This document shows positions 23,405 through 29,627 of a stretch of 44,042 nt of DNA, piece after piece; positions within the stretch are counted from its first letter, which is position 1, and each line of letters starts with the position of its first letter. The stretch lies in NCBI GenBank assembly GCA_046046245.1, contig JBJOKE010000074.1, forward strand, positions 1-44,042, in the 5' to 3' direction. The notes under the pieces were generated by a model. The model did no database searches, had not been told where the DNA came from, and saw only the letters and a program-made list of their open reading frames with translations. This DNA comes from UBA4615 sp046046245 (GTDB lineage Bacteria; Pseudomonadota; Gammaproteobacteria; Burkholderiales; Burkholderiaceae_E). The translations under genes and the position numbers were made by a program.

Positions 23405-24109
23405 GAGATCCTCTGTGTGTTGATCTGCGGCAGTAACGGGAGCGTGCGAGACGATGAGCGACAGTACGGCGTCGCCCCTCCTGGGCAGAATGACCGCCTC
23501 AGCCTCTGCCCACCTGGAGGCGCTCCGGGCGATCTTCGGCGGCGGGTAATAGCCGCTCAAGATCTCGTCGCGGGTGAACCATGCGCGGCCCTTCTCGTCG
23601 CCGCCTCGCAATCTCAGGACCGCCTCGACGAGCAGATCGTCGCGCTCGGGCCGGTAGTCGATCGTCCGCGAGTCGCTGCCGAGACGGACGCACGACGGCG
23701 TCGAAAGCTCCGCGTACAGCGCATGATGTTTCTGCTTCGAGACGGCCCAGGACAACACCTGCAGGCCAGCCGGCGGCGAACGCAGAAGCGACCAGGTCTC
23801 CTCGATCGTCGGCAGCGACAACGCTCCGTCGATCACCGCGATCGTGCGGGTGCGCAGCGGCGGCGGGTCGTCGCCAGGTCGGCCGCTGAGGATGCGCAGA
23901 CACCCCTCGCAGACGTCGTCGGCATACCGATCCTCGCAGCAGTCCCAGTCGCTGAAGCCCACGCCGAGCGCTTTTTGCCACGACCCAGCCGACCGAAACG
24001 GCGAGTCGCCGCAGACGAAGCATCGGCACCCGTCGCCTGGCGGGACGCCGATGGCGTGGGCTATCATTGAACGAGCGAGGGCGCGTGGCGTACGGGTTGA
24101 GTCGTTCAC
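22997..24109 (-). CDS. csf1: Csf1 (Cas8-like large subunit) fused in frame to a Cas11-like domain
   Basis: A 370-residue protein from the GTG at 24109, which overlaps the stop of the 26-residue peptide (GTGA). An ATG at 24067 is a possible shorter start. Residues 28-70 carry a four-Cys zinc finger: C30-x2-C33 (CFVC) and C67-x2-C70 (CEGC), as in Csf1. 'TRTIAVIDGALSLPTIEETWSLLRSPPAG', 'VLSWAVSKQKHHALYAELS' and 'GRAWFTRDEILSGYYPPPKIA' follow. Csf1 proteins usually end near residue 235. Here the frame has no stop, and it continues into about 135 helical residues of the kind expected for the Cas11 small subunit, starting at a Met with its own ribosome binding site. The fusion may be real, or the sequence may give both a long and a short product. 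Confidence 0.83.
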   Translation of the reverse strand: MNDSTRTPRALARSMIAHAIGVPPGDGCRCFVCGDSPFRSAGSWQKALGVGFSDWDCCEDRYADDVCEGCLRILSGRPGDDPPPLRTRTIAVIDGALSLPTIEETWSLLRSPPAGLQVLSWAVSKQKHHALYAELSTPSCVRLGSDSRTIDYRPERDDLLVEAVLRLRGGDEKGRAWFTRDEILSGYYPPPKIARSASRWAEAEAVILPRRGDAVLSLIVSHAPVTAADQHTEDLMTDDIDNRVVALLAALAQDSQHRRRDGLAFWQSLFLRRIQRHSGRPFAAFAARMLDDLAVEPHSAGARAVAEQVAVTRSDDEIALMQRLRERPVLLLALVYQSHQLAVEARKPKAKPAPAPVVTDDFPPDAMELF

Positions 24110-24186
24110 GCCAGCATCTCCCGCAGCGGCGACAGCGCGACCGCGAGCAGCGCCAGGGCGAGCATGAGGCGGACGGAGGGGGTCAT
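24106..24186 (-). CDS. 26-residue membrane peptide upstream of csf1
   Basis: MTPSVRLMLALALLAVALSP begins a 26-residue peptide that is almost entirely one transmembrane segment. Its ATG overlaps the stop of the Lar-like gene (ATGA) and its stop overlaps the csf1 GTG (GTGA), so it links the two by coupled translation. It could be a true small membrane protein or just a bridge that brings ribosomes to csf1. No family is recognised. Confidence 0.5.
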   Translation of the reverse strand: MTPSVRLMLALALLAVALSPLREMLA

Positions 24187-25121
24187 GCGGCCCCCAACTG
24201 CGCACGCAGTGCGTCGATGATCCGCTGCCTCGGCCGCACGATGCCCTCGCACTCGTCGCAGCCCGGATCGCCGCAGTCCTCGTCGGCTGCGTCCTGCTCG
24301 CTCTGTAGCCACTCCACCGCCCCGCGCATCGCCTCCCGCGCCGCGTCCGGCAGCGGCGCTGCAGCAGCATGCGCAGCCGCTTTCTGCATGACGTCAATCG
24401 CAGCGATGGCGGCCGCTGCGAGCTCCGGCAGGTCGTGCCAACTCCACGACGTCAGCGGTGGCGGCTCGCCGCGCAGCGAGATCGCGGTGCGAGTCAGCAG
24501 GTCGGCCATTCGCTTGCGCAGTCGGTCGCAGTCGGTGCAGTCGTCGTCCCGCGCCGCGTCCGGCAGCGGGCGGACTTGGTCTATTAGAGCGTCGTAATGT
24601 TCTGTGCTGACCATGACAACCGGCGCCCAACTAAACGATGCGTGGTGTAGCGCTAGGTTACGTATGAGGTCGAACGTCTCAAGGACAGTGTTCGCGTCGC
24701 TGATCTCGGCCGGCAGGGCGGGCGAGGTAGCGTAAAGTGGCGTTTCCGTGGTGTGGTCTGGCACGCTCTGCCACCGGCTCGGAGATAGGATCGTGTCGTG
24801 CGGCGCTGCGCCGGTCCTGTAAAGCCACGCCACCGGCTGCACCGCCTCGCTCTCCGCGCTCGGTGCGTATTTGCAGCCCGGCGCATGGTCGGCCCACGTG
24901 CAATGCGAGTCGCAGTAGCGATCTTCCGCGCTCGGTGCGGTAGGGTTGGTGCGGCGGTTCCACTGTTCGGCAAGCAGCGGCCGAGGATCATCGCCGCACG
25001 CATAGCGGAGGTTCGTCGACGCGGAGCATCGGTCGCACATAACGAAGTGCCCGCCGCCGTCCTCTTGGTCAAAGAATGCTTTCCCGCCGCAGAACGGGCA
25101 CGGCTTCAGTTCGTCGCTCAT
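24183..25121 (-). CDS. Lar-family-like protein (restriction alleviation type), extended
   Basis: A 312-residue protein. The N-terminal 60 residues match the Lar-like zinc-ribbon pattern: C8-x2-C11 (LKPCPFCGGKA), C29-x2-C32 and a final W-N-R (EQWNRR). The prototype, Rac prophage Lar, modifies type I restriction in favour of modification. After the ribbon come about 250 residues not in the prototype, with further Cys pairs (YCDSHCTW; CTDCDRL; CGDPGCDECEG) and helices. Such N-terminal ribbons are common in phage early proteins, so the restriction role is a suggestion. The ATG overlaps the stop of the gene before; a GTG just upstream is rejected. Confidence 0.75.
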   Translation of the reverse strand: MSDELKPCPFCGGKAFFDQEDGGGHFVMCDRCSASTNLRYACGDDPRPLLAEQWNRRTNPTAPSAEDRYCDSHCTWADHAPGCKYAPSAESEAVQPVAWLYRTGAAPHDTILSPSRWQSVPDHTTETPLYATSPALPAEISDANTVLETFDLIRNLALHHASFSWAPVVMVSTEHYDALIDQVRPLPDAARDDDCTDCDRLRKRMADLLTRTAISLRGEPPPLTSWSWHDLPELAAAAIAAIDVMQKAAAHAAAAPLPDAAREAMRGAVEWLQSEQDAADEDCGDPGCDECEGIVRPRQRIIDALRAQLGAA

Positions 25122-25447
25122 CACTTCGTCTCCTTCGGCGGCTGCGTGTAATCGAGCCCCATGTCGCGCTCAATCTCCGCGAGCGCCCGCAGCGCATCGC
25201 GCCGCTTCATCGCGTCGGTCTCGTCGCGCGCTGCAATGGCCGCAGCGTGGTCGCGGGCGTACTGCTGCATCTCAGCCGCGTCGTAAAGATCGCGCTTGCC
25301 GTTCGTAAAGCGTGCCGACGGCATCTCCGGCAACTCCCCGCCCCGCGCAGCCAGCGCGGCGATGACGGCGGATTCGACGGCGCGGCAGATGAGCATCCAC
25401 CACACCGTGTGCCCGGCATCGGGCGATGCACGGCATTCGCGATACAT
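25121..25447 (-). CDS. Early protein, unknown
   Basis: A 108-residue mostly helical protein (MYRECRASPDAGHTVWWMLICRAVESAVIAALAARGGELPEMPSARF...). The reading frame is open upstream across the acb2 gene, but the upstream translation is Arg/Gly/Asp-rich shadow sequence, so the ATG at 25447 is chosen; a GGAGG lies 14 bases upstream. Residues about 12-35 look like a membrane or buried helix, and the C-terminal half is charged and helical. Its stop overlaps the Lar-like ATG. Confidence 0.65.
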   Translation of the reverse strand: MYRECRASPDAGHTVWWMLICRAVESAVIAALAARGGELPEMPSARFTNGKRDLYDAAEMQQYARDHAAAIAARDETDAMKRRDALRALAEIERDMGLDYTQPPKETK

Positions 25448-25467
25448 CGCCCGAAGTTCGTCCTCCG

Positions 25468-25692
25468 TCAGAAGAAAGTCGGTTGCGCCACGCTGCGCGT
25501 CAGCGCCATCAGCGCCTTCTGCAAGTCCGTCGCGCCGATGCTCACCCACCGCTGATCCAGTCCCTCCTGTGCCCGGAGTTTGTCCACCAGCGCGCCCAAT
25601 TGCGCGCCCATCGTCTTGATCTCGTTCATCGCGTCGATCTCGGCCTGCGACAGTTCGCGATAGCCCTTGATGTGCCTGTGCTGGTTGTCCAT
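25468..25692 (-). CDS. acb2: Acb2/Tad1-hairpin family protein (anti-CBASS cyclic-nucleotide sponge)
   Basis: A 74-residue protein: two helices joined by a loop, with the family pattern HRHIKGYRELSQAEIDAMNEIK (residues about 5-26), 'LGALVDKLR' and the ending 'DQRWVSIGATDLQKALMALTRSVAQPTFF'. Acb2 proteins oligomerise and trap cyclic di- and trinucleotide signals made by CBASS defence systems, so that host effectors stay off. AAGGAGG lies 8 bases before the ATG, one of the strongest ribosome binding sites in the window, so it is probably made early and in quantity. The identification is by recognisable sequence pattern. Confidence 0.88.
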   Translation of the reverse strand: MDNQHRHIKGYRELSQAEIDAMNEIKTMGAQLGALVDKLRAQEGLDQRWVSIGATDLQKALMALTRSVAQPTFF

Positions 25693-25733
25693 CTAGGTGC
25701 CCTCCTTGGGCGGTTGAAAAATCGTCTGCAAAG

Positions 25734-26186
25734 TCATCCATTGCTCTGCTCCTTGCTGATCGCGGCGTCGATAAACTTTCGCCACTTATCTAGTGCCCAA
25801 TTTTCGTTGCACCCGGCCACGTAACCGGCAATGTCGACGTTTTTTGCATGCGGTGAGAACCACCACGCAAACCGTTGTGCATCCGCCGCCATCGCGTCGC
25901 GCTCGGCCTTGAAGTAGTTCACGAGACGCACTGCGTCGCCGTGGCTTTCGGTGGCTGCATCACGCTCCAGCTCCACCGCAGCGAGGCGGTCGATCAGTCG
26001 CAGCGCAACGTCGGGCGACATGGCGGCGATGTAGGCGGCGTCGCGGTTGTCTCGGCCGGGCTGAATCGGCGTATGAGCGCCGGCGATAAGCGTCGTGCCG
26101 CTGTACACGCCCAGCCCGTAGACCACGCGCCAAGGGCCGCGCGTCGCCGCTTTGGCCAGCGCACGCAACGCGTCGATGTCGCTCAT
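25734..26186 (-). CDS. Ead/Ea22-like early protein
   Basis: A 150-residue protein. 'DIDALRALAKAATRGPWRVV' at the N-terminus and 'DNRDAAYIAAMSPDVALRLIDRLAAVELERDAA' followed by a coiled coil are the hallmark of Ead/Ea22-like proteins of lambdoid and other phages. These are found in early leftward operons and have no firmly known function. The C-terminal part (AQRFAWWFSPHAKNVDIAGYVAGCNENWALDKWRKFIDAAI) is a second element common in this group. Confidence 0.8.
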   Translation of the reverse strand: MSDIDALRALAKAATRGPWRVVYGLGVYSGTTLIAGAHTPIQPGRDNRDAAYIAAMSPDVALRLIDRLAAVELERDAATESHGDAVRLVNYFKAERDAMAADAQRFAWWFSPHAKNVDIAGYVAGCNENWALDKWRKFIDAAISKEQSNG

Positions 26187-26190
26187 GCCG

Positions 26191-26448
26191 TCACCCCGCC
26201 AGCCGATGCCGCACGACGCCCGTGATCCCCGGCGGCAGCGACTCCGCCTGGTCGCCGTCGAGGAACCGCGGCACGTCTGTGCTCTCGGCCAGGCGCGCGG
26301 CCTCCACCTCGACCCGCGCGCTGTTGATGATCGTCTGCGCGACTTCGCTGATCGCCCGGGCCTTGTCCACCGGCATCGTGCCGTCGCGCAGGCCTTCCAG
26401 CGTCGCGAACAGGTGCTCCCGCAGGTCGTCGACCGTCTTCTTGCTCAT
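26191..26448 (-). CDS. Conserved phage early protein, unknown
   Basis: An 85-residue protein (MSKKTVDDLREHLFATLEGLRDGTMPVDKARAISEVAQTIINSARVEVEAARL...). I know the pattern 'T.DDLREHLFATLEGLRDG...DKARAISEVAQTIINSA' from many proteobacterial phages, where it sits beside an HNH gene, as here. No function is established. Its ATG overlaps the stop of the HNH gene (ATGA). Confidence 0.8.
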   Translation of the reverse strand: MSKKTVDDLREHLFATLEGLRDGTMPVDKARAISEVAQTIINSARVEVEAARLAESTDVPRFLDGDQAESLPPGITGVVRHRLAG

Positions 26449-27095
26449 GCTGCGTCTTTCGTCTGCTTGTTGATTTCGCGGGTCACGCGCCCGCGCAGCC
26501 GTGACAGCTCGGCCAGTTCAGGCGGCATCGTGTGAATCGTGTTGCGGGCCATCAGCTCGCGCCGGCTGACGAGCTCGAGCGCGTCGACCTTGATCGCTTC
26601 GAGGTCCGTGGTCTGCCGGCCCGCCTTGAAGGTGACCAAGAACCCCGCAGGGATCGGGCCGTGGACCTCCTCCCAGACCAGGCGGTGGACCATCTTCCAG
26701 TCGTCGGGCGGGTAGCCGGTCTCGGTGACCTTGCGCTGCAGGTAGCCCGCCGAGTGGATCCGCAGGCTGCCGATCGGCGCGTAGTTGTGCGGCTTATGGC
26801 CGGCCTGGAACTCAGTCACAGGCGAGTAGTGCACGCCGCGCACGCCTTTGTTCGCGGGAACGTGGCCTTTCTGGAAGCGGTTCCGCACGCCGCGGAACGC
26901 GGCCCCTCGGCTCATCCGGCCCGACTTGTCCGACGCGAAGAACTCGGCCGATTTCGTCAGCCCGAGCTTCTTGGCGCGTCCGAACACGGACGACTGCGGC
27001 CGGCCGAGCGCGCGGGCAATCTGGCGCGTGATCGTGGTCGGGTAAAGGTCGCGCAGCATCGCTTCTTCGGCTGCGGTCCACGGGCGTCGCTTCAT
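26445..27095 (-). CDS. HNH endonuclease-like protein with N-terminal HTH
   Basis: A 216-residue protein. Residues 1-50 form a Myb-like HTH (RRPWTAAEEAMLRDLYPTTITRQIARALGRPQSSVFGRAKKLGL), then a linker (NRFQKGHVPANKG), a strand region (GSLRIHSAGYLQRKV) and an HNH_3-type motif starting 'WKMVHRLVWEEVHGPIPAGFLVTF'. The usual second His of HNH (in '.HkdG') is replaced by Phe/Lys, so nuclease activity is uncertain. Start choice is ATG 27095 with GAGG six bases upstream. A GTG at 27134 overlapping the upstream stop would add 13 residues. It may be a free-standing homing enzyme or an early DNA-processing factor. Confidence 0.8.
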   Translation of the reverse strand: MKRRPWTAAEEAMLRDLYPTTITRQIARALGRPQSSVFGRAKKLGLTKSAEFFASDKSGRMSRGAAFRGVRNRFQKGHVPANKGVRGVHYSPVTEFQAGHKPHNYAPIGSLRIHSAGYLQRKVTETGYPPDDWKMVHRLVWEEVHGPIPAGFLVTFKAGRQTTDLEAIKVDALELVSRRELMARNTIHTMPPELAELSRLRGRVTREINKQTKDAA

Positions 27096-27130
27096 TTCGT
27101 CCTCGGTGTAGGTCCCACTTCTGGCGATCG

Positions 27131-27421
27131 TCACGCCCGTCGCCCGCCGTTCGCTGCCTCGCTCGAGGTATGCACGCGTTCTGCAGGCGCAGCCGTCGGC
27201 ACGGCGCGCGAGGATCTCGGGATCCGCTCCGTGATCCAGATCCGCTCTGTCGTCATCGCCAGCTCAGACAGCCACGGCCGATCCGCGCGGTGCTCGCGGG
27301 CAACGCGCTCCGCCTCGAGCCGCGTCTTGTAGAGGCCGAGCGACGGACAGCGCGTGTCGCCGACCACCACGCAGTAGTAGCCCTGGCGCAGCAGCCGGGC
27401 CGGCGTGAGGCGATTGTTCAC
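27131..27421 (-). CDS. Early protein, unknown
   Basis: A 96-residue protein starting with GTG at 27421, overlapping the dNMP kinase stop (GTGA). The pattern 'LTPARLLRQGYYCVVVGDTRCPSLGLYKTRLEAERVAREHRADRPWLSELAMTTERIWITERI' is compact and looks like strand-helix repeats. The tail is Ala/Pro-rich. No family is recognised. Confidence 0.65.
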   Translation of the reverse strand: MNNRLTPARLLRQGYYCVVVGDTRCPSLGLYKTRLEAERVAREHRADRPWLSELAMTTERIWITERIPRSSRAVPTAAPAERVHTSSEAANGGRRA

Positions 27422-28038
27422 GCGGGCCGCGCCTGCCCGACGAGGTCGTCGTACGCCGCGATCGCGCGGGCCTCGAGCTCGTCCATGCCGTAGTCGTTGC
27501 GGATCGTGAGGTCCGCGCGCACGCCCTCGAGCTGCCACTCGCTCGCGTGGCCGGAGCGCGGCACCAGGCCCGCCCGCACCACGCGCCAGAGCTTGCCGCC
27601 GACCATCTGCAGCCAGAGATGCTCGTTCAGGAACCGGACGTCGGTGACGATCACTGCGGCCGCGCCGGCGATGCGCGCCGCCTCGACGATCGGCTCGAGC
27701 CGCTTCGTCCAGTAGTCGGGGTCCTGCGCGCGCCTGTAGTCGCCCCACTGCTGCATGACGGTCCTCGGCCGCAGCGAGTCCAACCACGACAGCGTCGCGC
27801 CGAGGTGATGCACGAATGCCCGGTCGACGCAGCGGGTAGGCGCGAGGACCGGTGTCGCGGTGTCTTTCAGCGTCGGGTCGTGGAAAAGCGCCGGATCCGC
27901 CGCAAACGCTGCCGCGCATTCGACCTTGAGCGCGTCAGCGAACGCTACGCGGACGACCATCGGCCGCCGCGACTGGATCGCCGTGCAGACCGCGTCCTTC
28001 CCGGAGCCGGCGAAGCCGGTGATGCCGATGAGCTTCAT
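27418..28038 (-). CDS. Deoxynucleoside monophosphate kinase
   Basis: A 206-residue P-loop enzyme. GFAGSGKD at residues 8-15 is the Walker A motif. 'VRVAFADALKVECAAAFA', 'RTVMQQWGDYRRAQDPDYWTKRL' and 'VIVTDVRFLNEHLWLQMVGGKLWRVVR' are characteristic of phage dNMP kinases. It would phosphorylate deoxynucleoside monophosphates to raise the dNTP supply for phage replication. Both ends overlap neighbouring genes (ATGA with the upstream small membrane protein, GTGA downstream), so it belongs to the early leftward operon. Confidence 0.92.
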   Translation of the reverse strand: MKLIGITGFAGSGKDAVCTAIQSRRPMVVRVAFADALKVECAAAFAADPALFHDPTLKDTATPVLAPTRCVDRAFVHHLGATLSWLDSLRPRTVMQQWGDYRRAQDPDYWTKRLEPIVEAARIAGAAAVIVTDVRFLNEHLWLQMVGGKLWRVVRAGLVPRSGHASEWQLEGVRADLTIRNDYGMDELEARAIAAYDDLVGQARPA

Positions 28039-28223
28039 CCGAGCATCCAGACGGCGAGCCAGACGCCGAGCAGGATCGCGACGCAGGCGTCGAACATCAT
28101 GCGCAGGCCGACGATCAGGCCGCGGATCGGGTTGCCCTCGGCGGCGGTCGGGTCGTTCGCGGCCGCCGGCGTCGGGCGGTCGGCCCAGGTGAGTTCGCCC
28201 GGCGGGCGCAGGGGTGCGTTCAT
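28035..28223 (-). CDS. Small membrane protein, unknown
   Basis: A 62-residue protein with a polar Pro-rich N-terminus (MNAPLRPPGELTWADRP) and a C-terminal transmembrane helix (GLRMMFDACVAILLGVWLAVWML). The start at 28223 is the only ATG that fits; the longer open frame upstream is Arg-rich shadow. It overlaps both neighbours by ATGA. Confidence 0.65.
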   Translation of the reverse strand: MNAPLRPPGELTWADRPTPAAANDPTAAEGNPIRGLIVGLRMMFDACVAILLGVWLAVWMLG

Positions 28224-28417
28224 CGCAGGATCCTCGAGGGGTGGAACACGTAGCGATCGCCCATCGATGCGATCGCCGCCTGGGACTTCTCGGTGATGCG
28301 AGCCGCGAGCTCGCGCACGACGTGCTCGGTCATCGGGCCGGTCAGGCCGTAGGGGTGCGAGAGCGCGCGGCGCGAGGCCGGCGGCTCGATAACGGCGGGG
28401 CGGGTGCGGCGTCTCAT
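28220..28417 (-). CDS. Small early protein, unknown
   Basis: A 65-residue basic protein (MRRRTRPAVIEPPASRRALSHPYGLTGPMTEHVVRELAARITEKSQAAIASMGDRYVFHPS...). The C-terminal half is an amphipathic helix. Its ATG overlaps the stop of the gene upstream. No family is recognised. Confidence 0.65.
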   Translation of the reverse strand: MRRRTRPAVIEPPASRRALSHPYGLTGPMTEHVVRELAARITEKSQAAIASMGDRYVFHPSRILR

Positions 28418-28788
28418 CGCGCGAGATCCGGCATCTGGAGGCGGTGGCGCTGCGCAATCACGGCAAGACCGCGCTCCCACGTGTCGGGCCCGGCGCAGTC
28501 GTGCAGGCCCTGCAGGTCGAGGATCAGCGCGCGATGGGTGACCGGCACGAGTCCCTCGCGGCAAAGGTTCGCCCAGTTCTGTCCCTCCCAGTCCTCCCTG
28601 TACTCGTCGTCAGCGATCAGGCAGCCAGCAGCGCATCGCCAGCCGCCGTCGCTGCGGTAGGCGCAGACGATGGCGCCGCGGCCGTAAGAGGTGGCGCCCT
28701 GCGTCAGCAGGTGCCGCGCGACCTGGTCGAGCACCTGCTGCGCGGTGGCCTGGGGCAGGGTGGCGAGGGTGATCGGAGCGCCGCTCAT
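28414..28788 (-). CDS. Early protein, unknown
   Basis: A 124-residue protein. An N-terminal helix (TAQQVLDQVARHLLTQGATSYG) is followed by 'IVCAYRSDGGWRCAAGCLIADDEY' and a helical part with 'LHDCAGPDTWERGLAVIAQRH'. Proteins with this 'GWRCAAGCLI' pattern occur in other phages and prophages without assigned function. The start at 28788 overlaps the preceding stop. Confidence 0.72.
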   Translation of the reverse strand: MSGAPITLATLPQATAQQVLDQVARHLLTQGATSYGRGAIVCAYRSDGGWRCAAGCLIADDEYREDWEGQNWANLCREGLVPVTHRALILDLQGLHDCAGPDTWERGLAVIAQRHRLQMPDLAR

Positions 28789-29012
28789 GGCCGGCACACC
28801 CATGCCATCGACACCCAGTTGCGGCGGGGGCGCTTCGCGGGGCTCGGGCTGATCCCCTCCAGCGAGCCCGCCGGTAGGTCGTTCGGCGCGTCGAGGCAGT
28901 AGCCGGGCTCGATGACCTCGCCGCCCAGCACCGTGACAGTGCCCTCCGGCATCCGGCACAGCGCGATCAGCACGCGCCCGTAGGCCTGCGCGTTGAACTC
29001 GAGGTGGGTCAT
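28785..29012 (-). CDS. Small early protein, unknown
   Basis: A 75-residue protein (MTHLEFNAQAYGRVLIALCRMPEGTVTVLGGEVIEPGYCLDAPNDLPAGS...). It is probably strand-rich. The ATG at 29012 overlaps the preceding stop; a GTG immediately before it is rejected. No family is recognised. Confidence 0.65.
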   Translation of the reverse strand: MTHLEFNAQAYGRVLIALCRMPEGTVTVLGGEVIEPGYCLDAPNDLPAGSLEGISPSPAKRPRRNWVSMAWVCRP

Positions 29013-29203
29013 CACGACGCCACCTCGATCCGCTCGACCTCGACGACCGCCACCGCGCCGGTGACGGCGAGCGCCAAGTGCGCGGCGATAACCGCGCTCG
29101 GCGCCCTCAGCTGGACGAAGGGACGCTCGCCGGTCTCAGCGACTGCGTGCGTGCGGGCAAGGTGGCAGCGGTAGGTCTGGTCGCTGCGAGGGGTGATGTG
29201 CAT
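29012..29203 (-). CDS. First gene of early leftward operon, conserved small protein
   Basis: A 63-residue protein (MHITPRSDQTYRCHLARTHAVAETGERPFVQLRAPSAVIAAHLALAVTGAVAVVEVERI...). The pattern 'ETGERPFVQLRAP.A..AAHLALAVTGAVAVVEVER' is familiar to me from phages and prophages of GC-rich Proteobacteria. No function is known. It is the first gene after the pL-like promoter, with a GGAG ribosome binding site six bases before the ATG. Confidence 0.75.
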   Translation of the reverse strand: MHITPRSDQTYRCHLARTHAVAETGERPFVQLRAPSAVIAAHLALAVTGAVAVVEVERIEVAS

Positions 29204-29237
29204 CGCGTCTCCGTGCGCCGCATGACGCGGCTGGAGC

Positions 29238-29283
29238 GCAAAGTATTGCAGTCAGCGAGCGAGACCGTCAACCAAAACTTTGC
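29238..29283 (-). promoter_or_regulatory. pL-like promoter with two repressor operators
   Basis: On the minus strand, -35 TTGACG (29266-29271) and -10 AATACT (29242-29247) are 18 bases apart. The -10 lies inside GCAAAGTATTGC (29238-29249), and the -35 abuts CCAAAACTTTGC (29272-29283), its near-copy in inverted orientation. The same pair occurs in front of the cro-like gene (30014-30048). This is a natural repressor-controlled start for the 9-kb leftward operon. Confidence 0.75.
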
Positions 29284-29366
29284 GGTCGGGCGATGCGGTG
29301 TGTAGCTCAAGCGGGTAACTTCTTTGCGGAATGGCCGAATGCTACGGTTGCGGCCAGGAGGGCACG

Positions 29367-29627
29367 ATGAAGGCTGGATTAAGCGGGGTGTTGGTTGCGG
29401 CGCTGCTTGTCGGCTGCGGCAGCGGTGGCCTGTTCGGCGACGACTGTGGCGACAAGATGGACGCCGCAAAGCGCGACTACGGCAATCCAGAGCGGTCAAC
29501 GAGCTACGACAGCGGCGACTACCACTCAGTGACGTACTGGTGGTACAAAAAGGGTCTGAGCAAGACGTTCACCTGGAGCGGGTCCGAAAGCTGCAAGGTC
29601 TCGGATTACCGGTTCACGCCCTTCTAG
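29367..29627 (+). CDS. Small lipoprotein between pL and the repressor gene (possible lysogenic conversion or superinfection exclusion)
   Basis: An 86-residue protein with a lipoprotein signal: short basic N-terminus, hydrophobic core and lipobox LLVGC with Cys17, then Gly/Ser. The mature part (GSGGLFGDDCGDKMDAAKRDYGNPERSTSYDSGDYHSVTYWWYKKGLSKTFTWSGSESCKVSDYRF) is Tyr/Ser-rich with two more Cys residues. AGGAGG is four to five bases before the ATG at 29367, so the longer frame from 29331 is rejected. Its stop overlaps the repressor stop as CTAG, tail to tail. Position in the immunity region resembles other prophage-expressed surface lipoproteins that block further infection. This role is an inference. 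Confidence 0.75.
   Translation: MKAGLSGVLVAALLVGCGSGGLFGDDCGDKMDAAKRDYGNPERSTSYDSGDYHSVTYWWYKKGLSKTFTWSGSESCKVSDYRFTPF

Noticed and set aside
25448..25741. N-terminal extension of the gene at 25121-25447
   Set aside because: The extension is the Arg/Gly/Asp-rich shadow of the Acb2-type gene, which has a recognisable family pattern and a strong ribosome binding site.
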